Below are positions 25,668-32,317 of a DNA stretch of 64,000 nt, piece by piece. The translations under genes were made by a program, and so were the position numbers. How positions within the stretch are numbered: position 1 is the first letter of the stretch; every line of letters starts with the position of its first letter. The stretch is from Citrobacter sp. wls619. GTDB taxonomy: Bacteria; Pseudomonadota; Gammaproteobacteria; Enterobacterales; Enterobacteriaceae. The notes under the pieces were generated by a model. It was given only the letters and a program-made list of their open reading frames with translations. It made no database searches and was not told the DNA's origin. The stretch spans positions 131,045-195,044 of the forward strand of contig NZ_SZXJ01000027.1 in assembly GCF_005281345.1 (NCBI RefSeq), given 5' to 3'.

Positions 25668-27464
25668 ATGTCTACAAGTGTCACAACAGCACGGCAAATT
25701 TCATTTTCAACGCTACGTACAACCACGAATGCGCTTTCTTCATCGCCTGAGGTGCTACAAGCGTCGACAATTGCCGACGCTGCGGAAACGGGTACACGTC
25801 ACCAGCAGGTGATTGATATATTGACAGAAAAACTGGCAGTCTACTCTGAACAGTATCATCAGCTTCTCAATGCGGGGATCCTTATCGATACAACTCCTGC
25901 GCAGAATATGCTGAAGTCCTCTCTTTCTCAGCTCACGAATATCGGTGCTACAAGCCAGGATAATTCGGGTGAAACGGTAGAAGACTCCGCTGACGTTAAG
26001 CTGAGTTGGGATATCACTTTTGACAAAAACATGGATAAGGATGGTGACGGTAAGATTGACGGTGATATCGACTACAGCACTTTTACCTGGTCAAATGACA
26101 ACGATCACGGTGATGGGAGCAATTTTCCCGAGAGTGACTGGGAAATTTATGCAAATATCAGTACTGAACTTCGTGGACTGCAAACGGGTTATATGGATGT
26201 ATATACCGATCTTGCTAACCAAAGCGTTGAATTTCTCAATGATGTTAACAGCTTTAAATCACTGATGGTGACATTTATCTCCAGCGATGAAGATAAAATG
26301 AAAATTGATGTTGCTGGTGTGAATGATGCGCTTGACGCCATAATTTATGGATGGGGGATATATGATGCCGATGGTAATCTCAACCTGACCCCCATTAACC
26401 CTGAAACGAGTGCTGGCCCTTTTCCTGAACGCGGTCCTGTCGCTATCCGTGGGTTAGATGCGCAGGGGGTCTATTATTGGGCGGATCAGCTGGAGCTATC
26501 CGATCAGCTTACTATCACAACCCATATAGAAGCGGGCACTGATGGGAAAATGAGTGTGAATACGGGTGATCCTGCGGATGATATTGACAATGTAACGGTG
26601 GTTGATTCGGTCGCCAATTCTCATGAACCACCGGAAGAGGACGATCGGCTTTATTTGGTGGCGGAGGCAGATGGTACTTATACTTTATATGTCTACCCGG
26701 ATCTTCAGCCGATTCGTGATGCAGTTGAGGCTACAATCAGTTTATATGCAAGTGATATCGGTGGGGATAATCCCATCAACGTATCTGCACCCACAAATCC
26801 ACTTTCACGTGATTTCATTTTTGGAGTTGTCTTTTCAAATCCTGACTATAGTGGGGATAGGGAGCCCTCTTTTCCATACGACTATAAAAATTATGATGGT
26901 GGTGAAACAACTGACAGATATTATTATGTACTGCCACCGACTGAGGATTTATATGTTGTATCTGATGAAACCATTGATAAAACTTTTTATAAATTTGATG
27001 ATGATGTGTATAAAGATTTCACAATTGTGAAGATGGCGGATAAAGGTGAACCTAACACTAACACCTCTGAATCTGACTATATTGTAATCCCAACGTACTT
27101 ACTGACACCTTCAGTAAAAAATGAATCCGTTTCGGGTGACAAGACAATTGTTCATGTTTCAGAGCCTATGATCATCCAGGCAGAAATGTTTAATTTGAAT
27201 GCCGATAAGGGTGAAATGTCAGATGTGTGTATTTGGCCTGCTGCAGATTGGGATTACTCTAATGCAGACCCTGTCTCTATCAGTAGCAGTATGTTCAACG
27301 AGTGGGAAAACTCAATGAACACGATGTCCAGTACGGTAGAGAGTCAGTCGCAAGTTATGTCAGAAAAATTAAGCCAGGCGAATACCATCTACAATAACCT
27401 GACCAAAGTCTTGTCGTCGACGATAGAAGCTCTATTGGAAACTGAAAAAGAGTTCTTTAAATAG
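25668..27464 (+). CDS. sctA: SctA, needle-tip protein (SipD/IpaD family), greatly enlarged
   Basis: This 598-aa protein ends (residues about 540-598) in a coiled coil with LSQANTIYNNLTKVLSST, which follows the C-terminus of SipD/IpaD closely. Residues about 38-95 give the N-terminal coil. The segment at about 157-215 (ELRGLQTGYMDVYTDLANQ, then KMKIDV) matches the start of the central IpaD domain. Known tip proteins are 310-345 aa; the extra 250 residues, mostly between 220 and 540, are Asp-, Tyr- and Pro-rich and unlike SipD. An EF-hand-like loop DKDGDGKIDGDID begins at Asp123. The tip caps the needle, senses the host and guides translocator insertion. Confidence 0.9.
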   Translation: MSTSVTTARQISFSTLRTTTNALSSSPEVLQASTIADAAETGTRHQQVIDILTEKLAVYSEQYHQLLNAGILIDTTPAQNMLKSSLSQLTNIGATSQDNSGETVEDSADVKLSWDITFDKNMDKDGDGKIDGDIDYSTFTWSNDNDHGDGSNFPESDWEIYANISTELRGLQTGYMDVYTDLANQSVEFLNDVNSFKSLMVTFISSDEDKMKIDVAGVNDALDAIIYGWGIYDADGNLNLTPINPETSAGPFPERGPVAIRGLDAQGVYYWADQLELSDQLTITTHIEAGTDGKMSVNTGDPADDIDNVTVVDSVANSHEPPEEDDRLYLVAEADGTYTLYVYPDLQPIRDAVEATISLYASDIGGDNPINVSAPTNPLSRDFIFGVVFSNPDYSGDREPSFPYDYKNYDGGETTDRYYYVLPPTEDLYVVSDETIDKTFYKFDDDVYKDFTIVKMADKGEPNTNTSESDYIVIPTYLLTPSVKNESVSGDKTIVHVSEPMIIQAEMFNLNADKGEMSDVCIWPAADWDYSNADPVSISSSMFNEWENSMNTMSSTVESQSQVMSEKLSQANTIYNNLTKVLSSTIEALLETEKEFFK

Positions 27465-27473
27465 GAAGTGATC

Positions 27474-27680
27474 ATGAGTGATATGACCATCAGCACAACG
27501 CCTGTTTCCGCAGATGATGCTGCTTCAGCAGAAGACCTTGACCCAACAGCGAATTTGACGGATGAGCAGCGTAAATTGATGCAGCTAGCCACGTCAGGAT
27601 TTAGTCTGGAGTTTTTTTCAGATTGTATTATGGGCGATACCGACGATCCGTCCAATCCTATGTACCAACCGGAGTGGTGA
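27474..27680 (+). CDS. Unknown 68-aa acidic protein downstream of the tip gene
   Basis: This small acidic protein follows sctA by nine bases with its own AGGAAG site before the ATG at 27474. The N-terminal 30 residues are Ser/Thr/Ala/Asp-rich, resembling secretion-signal-like composition, followed by a helix (TDEQRKLMQLATSGFSLEFFSDCIM) and a Pro/Asp-rich tail ending PEW. No family is recognised. It is the last island gene. A small chaperone for the tip protein, a secreted peptide or a regulator would all fit its place. Confidence 0.65.
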   Translation: MSDMTISTTPVSADDAASAEDLDPTANLTDEQRKLMQLATSGFSLEFFSDCIMGDTDDPSNPMYQPEW

Positions 27681-27711
27681 CATCGGCACTGTTACGCGAA
27701 TAATAAATGAT

Positions 27712-27743
27712 GCCAGGCCCGGCGAAGTGTTGCCGGGCCTGGC
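27712..27743. terminator. Strong hairpin between the island and yebQ
   Basis: A 12-bp perfect stem (GCCAGGCCCGGC / GCCGGGCCTGGC) with an 8-nt loop lies between the convergent last island gene and yebQ. T runs are short, so it is a terminator-like or transcript-end hairpin. It is a natural right limit of the island. Confidence 0.7.
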
Positions 27744-27745
27744 GT

Positions 27746-29113
27746 TTATGCGCGTGGCTGCGTGATACGCAGGCCGCTCACTATGGCGGCAACCGTTGCC
27801 AGTACACCCGCGGTTATCAGTGACATATGTGTTCCGCTGTCACCAAACTGATTGAGCATTAACGCCACCAATGCCGCGCCGGTACTCTGCCCTAACAAGC
27901 GCGCCGTCCCTAGCATACCACTCGCCCCGCCGCTGCGCTCACGCGGCGCAGAGGTGATGATGGTGTGGTTATTCGGTGACTGGAACAAGCCAAAACCCGC
28001 ACCGCATAAAATCATCGGCCAGATGATATTAAAATCAGAAGGAGTCGCAGGCAGTATCACCAGCGAAAATAACCCGCTTGCCATGACGGCCATACCCAGC
28101 GCACCTAAAAGACCCGCATGAACGCGTTCAATCAGATAACCAGCCAGCGGTGCCATCACCATGGTGGCCAGTGGCCATGGGGTCAGTAGTAGTCCTGTTT
28201 CGACTTCGCTACGACCCAGTACGGTTTGCAAAAAGAAAGGCAGGGAAACCATCGCCAACATTTGCGCGCTGAATGAACAAATTGACGTGCAAATCGAGAG
28301 TGAAAACAGTGGAATGCGTAGCAGGTCAACCGGTAGTAACGGCACCGGCAGCGCCAGCTGACGGCGGATAAAGAAAAAACCGACCACGATAAGCCCTACA
28401 AGCTCAGCACCAATTAACTTAAGCGATTGCCCTTGCGCGAACCCACTGAGTGCAGTAATTAACAAGCCAAACGTTAGCGCATTCATCACTGCACTAGGCA
28501 GATCAAAACGTGGCTTATTGCTGCGCGGTGTATTAGGTGGCAGGAAGCGCATGGCCAGCAGCAACGCGATAATCCCCAGCGGGACGTTAATCAGAAACAA
28601 CCATTTCCACGAGGCAATTGAGAGGATCGCTGCCGCAATAGTTGGGCCTGCTGCTGAGGAAACCGCCACAATAAAGGAGTTGATCCCCATTCCTCGTCCA
28701 AGCTGACGTTGCGGATAAATCAGGCGAATGAGTGCGGTATTCACGCTCATCAAAGCCGCGCCGCCAAACCCCTGGGCCACGCGCGCCAGTGTGAGCATGT
28801 GCAGCGAATCGGAGAGGGCACAGAAAAGTGATGCGAGCAGAAATACCACCAGTCCGCACTTGTATATGCGACGGTAGCCAAACATATCACCCAAAAATGA
28901 GAGTGACAGGAGTGATACGACAATCGCGATTTGGTAGGCGTTAACGACCCAGATTGAGCTGGCCGCGGAGGCCTGAAGATCGGTGGCAATCGTCGGCAGG
29001 GCAACGTTAGCAATTGCGCCGTCCAGTACTGCCATAGAGATGCCAATAACAATGGTTAAAATTGCACCGTATCGCTGGGGCAATGGCAGGCCATCGGCCT
29101 GAATTTTTTCCAT
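27746..29113 (-). CDS. yebQ: YebQ, MFS transporter of the DHA2 (14-TM) drug-efflux type
   Basis: This 455-aa inner-membrane protein has about 14 hydrophobic segments. The N-terminal motif AVLDGAIANVALPTIATDL is the DHA2 motif D1, and FGYRRIYKCGL carries the loop 2-3 motif. Length and sequence follow E. coli YebQ, an uncharacterised member of the EmrB/QacA group whose physiological substrate is not established. It is divergent from kdgR, as in E. coli, and its 3' end faces the T3SS island. Confidence 0.93.
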   Translation of the reverse strand: MEKIQADGLPLPQRYGAILTIVIGISMAVLDGAIANVALPTIATDLQASAASSIWVVNAYQIAIVVSLLSLSFLGDMFGYRRIYKCGLVVFLLASLFCALSDSLHMLTLARVAQGFGGAALMSVNTALIRLIYPQRQLGRGMGINSFIVAVSSAAGPTIAAAILSIASWKWLFLINVPLGIIALLLAMRFLPPNTPRSNKPRFDLPSAVMNALTFGLLITALSGFAQGQSLKLIGAELVGLIVVGFFFIRRQLALPVPLLPVDLLRIPLFSLSICTSICSFSAQMLAMVSLPFFLQTVLGRSEVETGLLLTPWPLATMVMAPLAGYLIERVHAGLLGALGMAVMASGLFSLVILPATPSDFNIIWPMILCGAGFGLFQSPNNHTIITSAPRERSGGASGMLGTARLLGQSTGAALVALMLNQFGDSGTHMSLITAGVLATVAAIVSGLRITQPRA

Positions 29114-29288
29114 AGGAAGTCAATTTTGTCGGAAATTATGATGAGAATAATAATTTTAGCATTGATATTCAGGCGTTAGGTCGCAGATTTGTAACTAAGT
29201 GAACAAAGACAGATTGCGGCGGTTGGTACGTGAAATTATAATAAAAACCGGTTCTGATTTTTATAAAACACTCGCAATGAGGTGGTAA

Positions 29289-30080
29289 ATGGCTATCGCA
29301 GATCTGGATAAACAACCCGATTCTGTATCTTCCGTGCTGAAGGTTTTTGGCATCCTGCAGGCGCTGGGTGAAGAGCGCGAAATTGGTATTACCGAATTGT
29401 CGCAACGCGTCATGATGTCGAAAAGCACCGTTTATCGCTTTTTGCAGACCATGAAAACGCTGGGTTATGTGGCACAAGAAGGCGAGTCTGAGAAGTATTC
29501 CCTGACCCTGAAATTATTTGAACTGGGCGCGCGTGCGTTACAGAACGTTGATCTGATCCGTAGCGCTGACATCCAGATGCGCGAACTTTCGCGTCTGACC
29601 AAAGAAACGGTACACCTCGGTGCGCTGGATGAAGACAGCATTGTCTACATCCATAAAATCGACTCGATGTACAATTTGCGCATGTATTCCCGCGTCGGTC
29701 GTCGTAATCCGCTGTACAGCACCGCCATTGGTAAAGTGCTGCTGGCATGGCGCGACCGCGAAGAAGTGAAGGAAATTCTTGACGGCATCGAGTACAAACG
29801 TAGTACAGATCGTACAATCACGAATACTGATGAATTGCTGGTACTGTTGGATAAAGTCCGTGAACAGGGCTATGGCGAAGACAACGAAGAGCAGGAAGAA
29901 GGACTGCGCTGTATCGGGGTACCGGTGTTTGATCGTTTCGGCGTGGTCATTGCGGGTCTGAGCATCTCATTCCCGACGCTGCGTTTTTCTGAAGAACGTT
30001 TGCACGAATATGTCGAAATGCTGCACACCGCAGCGCGTAAGATTTCAGAGCAAATGGGTTATAACGATTACCCGTTCTGA
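29289..30080 (+). CDS. kdgR: KdgR, IclR-family repressor of pectin/hexuronate catabolism genes
   Basis: This 263-aa repressor has an N-terminal winged HTH (residues about 25-75: EIGITELSQRVMMSKSTVYRFLQTM) and a C-terminal IclR effector-binding domain that in the family responds to 2-keto-3-deoxygluconate. It is near identical to E. coli KdgR. GAGGTGG precedes the ATG. The 175-base region to divergent yebQ contains AT-rich inverted segments that could be operators, but none fits the KdgR consensus well enough to call. Confidence 0.96.
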   Translation: MAIADLDKQPDSVSSVLKVFGILQALGEEREIGITELSQRVMMSKSTVYRFLQTMKTLGYVAQEGESEKYSLTLKLFELGARALQNVDLIRSADIQMRELSRLTKETVHLGALDEDSIVYIHKIDSMYNLRMYSRVGRRNPLYSTAIGKVLLAWRDREEVKEILDGIEYKRSTDRTITNTDELLVLLDKVREQGYGEDNEEQEEGLRCIGVPVFDRFGVVIAGLSISFPTLRFSEERLHEYVEMLHTAARKISEQMGYNDYPF

Positions 30081-30103
30081 TTTTAACGCGTTGGATACGC
30101 AAA

Positions 30104-30132
30104 AAACCCGATACGCGGTATCGGGTTTTTTT
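30104..30132 (+). terminator. Rho-independent terminator after kdgR
   Basis: An 11-bp stem (AAACCCGATAC / GTATCGGGTTT) with a GCG loop is followed by a T run. The A run on the other side may also terminate the convergent yobH transcript. Confidence 0.92.
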
Positions 30133-30186
30133 ACGACCTGTCGTCGTAGCCGTCGCAAATAACGTACTGATTTTTTTGCTGCTATA

Positions 30187-30426
30187 TTAACCGTTATCGA
30201 TAACGACGGTGCTTTTCCTCAACAGGGGACAATCTGACAGGCCAATGATGCCGCTGTTGGTATGGACGTATTGCGCGGTGCTGGTCCCGCGGGCGGTCAG
30301 ATATTGACATTGCAGGCCCAGACCTGCTGCAGTCTCCTTACTGCCTATCAAAACGCCGTAGCCACTCAGTAATAAACCGATCCAAACCAGAGCGAGTAAC
30401 ACAATTGTGCGGATAATCAGACGCAT
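30187..30426 (-). CDS. yobH: YobH, small membrane-anchored or exported protein
   Basis: This 79-aa protein begins with a hydrophobic segment (residues 6-25, IRTIVLLALVWIGLLLSGYG) that is either a signal peptide or a membrane anchor. Two Cys residues in the remainder could form a disulfide in the periplasm. It matches E. coli YobH, of unknown function, in length, sequence and position between kdgR and mgrB. Confidence 0.9.
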   Translation of the reverse strand: MRLIIRTIVLLALVWIGLLLSGYGVLIGSKETAAGLGLQCQYLTARGTSTAQYVHTNSGIIGLSDCPLLRKSTVVIDNG

Positions 30427-30518
30427 TACAACCTCTTATCTTTTCTCGTTATGAGTAGATTAGCCTGTACATGGGATGAAACAAGTGAATCATTCCTAAA
30501 AACATTTAATGCCGTTAC

Positions 30519-30551
30519 AGTTAACTTAGGGTTTAGGTAACTCATGATAAT
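30519..30551 (+). promoter_or_regulatory. PhoP box and -10 element of mgrB
   Basis: AGTTAA-CTTAG-GGTTTA (30519-30535) is a direct-repeat PhoP box with the canonical five-base spacing. It ends ten bases before a GATAAT -10 element (30546-30551), the layout of PhoP-activated promoters. It fits the known PhoP control of mgrB. Confidence 0.8.
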
Positions 30552-30590
30552 TTATCAACATAAGCTGTAGATTTGGAGAGTGGAGTTGGA

Positions 30591-30734
30591 GTGAAAAAAA
30601 TTCGATGGGTGGTCCTGATAGTTGTCGTGCTGGTATGCATACTGATGTGGGCGCAGGTGTTCAACATCATGTGCGATCAGGACGTACAATTTTTCAGCGG
30701 AATTTGCGCCATCAATAAATTTATTCCCTGGTAA
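30591..30734 (+). CDS. mgrB: MgrB, feedback inhibitor of the PhoQ sensor kinase
   Basis: This 47-aa inner-membrane peptide has an N-terminal membrane helix (residues about 5-24) and a periplasmic part with the two conserved Cys residues, ending FIPW. It is nearly identical to E. coli MgrB, which binds PhoQ and damps PhoPQ signalling; its loss is a common route to polymyxin resistance in some relatives. It starts with GTG, preceded by GGAG. Intact here. Confidence 0.97.
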   Translation: MKKIRWVVLIVVVLVCILMWAQVFNIMCDQDVQFFSGICAINKFIPW

Positions 30735-30808
30735 GCGCATTTCAGTAACAGTTGATTACCTTCTTGTGCGGCAATGGTAAACTACGCTGTCTACATTGAG
30801 GTGGTGAA

Positions 30809-31093
30809 ATGAACGAAGTTTTGAATTCTGGCGCGTTGAGTTTTGCGTCTTTAGCGGTATCGGTGGTGGTTCTGGTTGTCGGGCTTGTATTGTGGTTTTT
30901 CATCAATCGGGCAAGTTCGCGTACTAACGAGCAGATTGAACTGCTTGAGGCGTTGTTGGACCAGCAAAAACGACAGAACGCATTGCTCCGTCGTCTTTGC
31001 GAAGCTAACGAACCGGAAAAAGCAGAAGAGCCTGCCGCGGTGCAAACTCAGGATGAAGATGATGACATCATTCGTCTGGTAGCCGAACGGTAG
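30809..31093 (+). CDS. yebO: YebO, small membrane protein
   Basis: This 94-aa protein has one N-terminal membrane helix (residues about 12-33), a basic/amphipathic stretch and an acidic C-terminal tail (TQDEDDDIIRLV). It matches E. coli YebO in size and location after mgrB. Its function is not known. TGAGGTGG precedes the start. Confidence 0.92.
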   Translation: MNEVLNSGALSFASLAVSVVVLVVGLVLWFFINRASSRTNEQIELLEALLDQQKRQNALLRRLCEANEPEKAEEPAAVQTQDEDDDIIRLVAER

Positions 31094-31732
31094 TAAACAG
31101 AAAGACAGGGTGAGAGTCTGTAGATGCTATTCTCAGATGCTTCATCCTGTCGTCAACGATATCAGATTATTTTCTTCTGCAACAATCCGGCAATTACTGC
31201 GCCAGCACACGTGGAGCCTGCGTTTTTCCAGATGCTCTGACCAATTAATATCTTATCTCTGGTTCGACATAAATATAATTATCCATAGATTAATAATATG
31301 ATTGTGTCATTTTTGTGATGCCGATCGTTTTATTATCAGCGAAACGTTTCTCTTACTTTTTTTTGTGCATTGTCATCATTCTTTCATTATTTTGGTGCAA
31401 AACCAGAATGCCGATCTCATTTTTACGCTTGTGATATTTTATGCATTACTAAGCATAAAAAATGATATCTGGCAGAGGCTGTGACAGATAATCTGGAACA
31501 GTTGAACCTGATGAGCTATGGTAGAAAAGTCCCTGCTACGGCGCAGGCCAGCCGGGGCAAGGGGAGAGAGGCGAGGATATATTGCTACTCGGCCTGGCGC
31601 ATAACTGTGCAGTTGTTGTTTGATGAACTGCGGGATTTGTGCGACCGATCGAGACACGTTTAAAAATGGCTTGCCATTATTAACGTTGTATGTGATAACA
31701 CGGTTTGGGTTAAACGAGGTACAGTTCTGTTT
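31094..31732 (+). other. Non-coding stretch upstream of yobF-cspC with candidate promoter
   Basis: These 639 bases hold no convincing gene. The last 70 bases carry a possible promoter for yobF-cspC: TTGCCA at 31671-31676 and GATAAC near 31693-31698, with a palindrome AATGGCTTGCCATT over the -35. A GC-rich, purine-rich segment at about 31525-31600 can fold and may be part of a long leader or an unannotated RNA. Two short open frames in it lack ribosome binding sites. Confidence 0.4.
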
Positions 31733-31876
31733 ATGTGTGGCATTTTCAGTAAAGAAGTCCTGAGTAAACACGTTGACGTTGAATACCGCTTCTCTGCCGA
31801 ACCTTATATTAGTGCCTCAAGCAGTAATGTCTCAGTTTTATCTATGTTATGCCTGCGGGCGAAGAAAATACTCTAA
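31733..31876 (+). CDS. yobF: YobF, small stress-associated protein
   Basis: This 47-aa protein starts [20 protein letters not shown] and matches E. coli YobF apart from a few substitutions. Its function is unknown; the E. coli protein accumulates under stress. It lies 12 bases before cspC and is probably co-transcribed with it. Confidence 0.93.
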   Translation: MCGIFSKEVLSKHVDVEYRFSAEPYISASSSNVSVLSMLCLRAKKIL

Positions 31877-31888
31877 GGAATTTTGCAA

Positions 31889-32098
31889 ATGGCAAAGATT
31901 AAAGGTCAAGTTAAGTGGTTCAACGAGTCTAAAGGTTTTGGTTTCATTACTCCGGCTGATGGCAGCAAAGACGTGTTCGTACACTTCTCCGCTATCCAGG
32001 GTAACGGCTTCAAAACTCTGGCTGAAGGCCAGAACGTTGAGTTCGAAATTCAGGACGGCCAGAAAGGTCCGGCTGCTGTTAACGTAACAGCTATCTGA
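31889..32098 (+). CDS. cspC: CspC, cold-shock-domain RNA chaperone (constitutive)
   Basis: This 69-aa OB-fold protein has both nucleic-acid-binding motifs, KGFGFIT (RNP1) and VFVHF (RNP2). CspC binds RNA, can counteract termination and stabilises stress mRNAs such as rpoS in E. coli. The ATG at 31889 follows AAGGAA; an ATG two codons earlier is the less conserved start. Essentially identical to E. coli CspC. Confidence 0.98.
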
Positions 32099-32145
32099 TC
32101 GATACCACTGATTTGAAGCGCTCAGGCGCAACCAATTCAGATATA

Positions 32146-32171
32146 AAGCCTCGCGTATGCGGGGCTTTTTA
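32146..32171 (+). terminator. Rho-independent terminator after cspC
   Basis: Stem AAAGCCTCGC / GCGGGGCTTT (one G-T pair) with a GTAT loop is followed by a T run. Confidence 0.88.
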
Positions 32172-32317
32172 ATTCAAATTACGTCAAAATATTTCTGAAT
32201 GCCTCTCCATTAGCGCTTTGTTGCAAAGGCGTGATGTTCGTAGCATTGTTTTCCCCGCTTTCTCCCGGCAATTCCCGTTAAATCAGTCACCTGAAAAACT
32301 ATCTTGCTGGAGCCCCG

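Larger units (their letters stand above)
2241..27711. other. Genomic island: complete SPI-1/Mxi-Spa-type type III secretion system
   Basis: This block of about 25.5 kb lies between the 3' ends of htpX and yebQ, which are close neighbours in E. coli. It is clearly more AT-rich than its flanks, especially in sctV, sctC and sctW and in the intergenic regions. It encodes every core T3SS part: SctA, B, E, F, I, C, D, J, K, L, N, O, P, Q, R, S, T, U, V and W, two chaperones, a pilotin candidate, a lytic transglycosylase, and AraC-type and LuxR-type regulators. All core frames are open. Gene order inside the blocks follows SPI-1 (prgHIJK-orgAB; invFGEABCIJ-spaOPQRS), but the blocks are arranged differently. 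I found no integrase, IS element, tRNA or obvious flanking direct repeat. The edges are approximate. Confidence 0.95.

Noticed and set aside
2241-27745. tRNA gene, att repeats or CRISPR array at the island borders
   Set aside because: I looked for cloverleaf sequences, repeated spacers and matching flanking repeats on both sides and saw none.
31481-31663. 60-codon forward open frame before yobF
   Set aside because: No clear ribosome binding site and no recognised protein; treated as part of the non-coding stretch.
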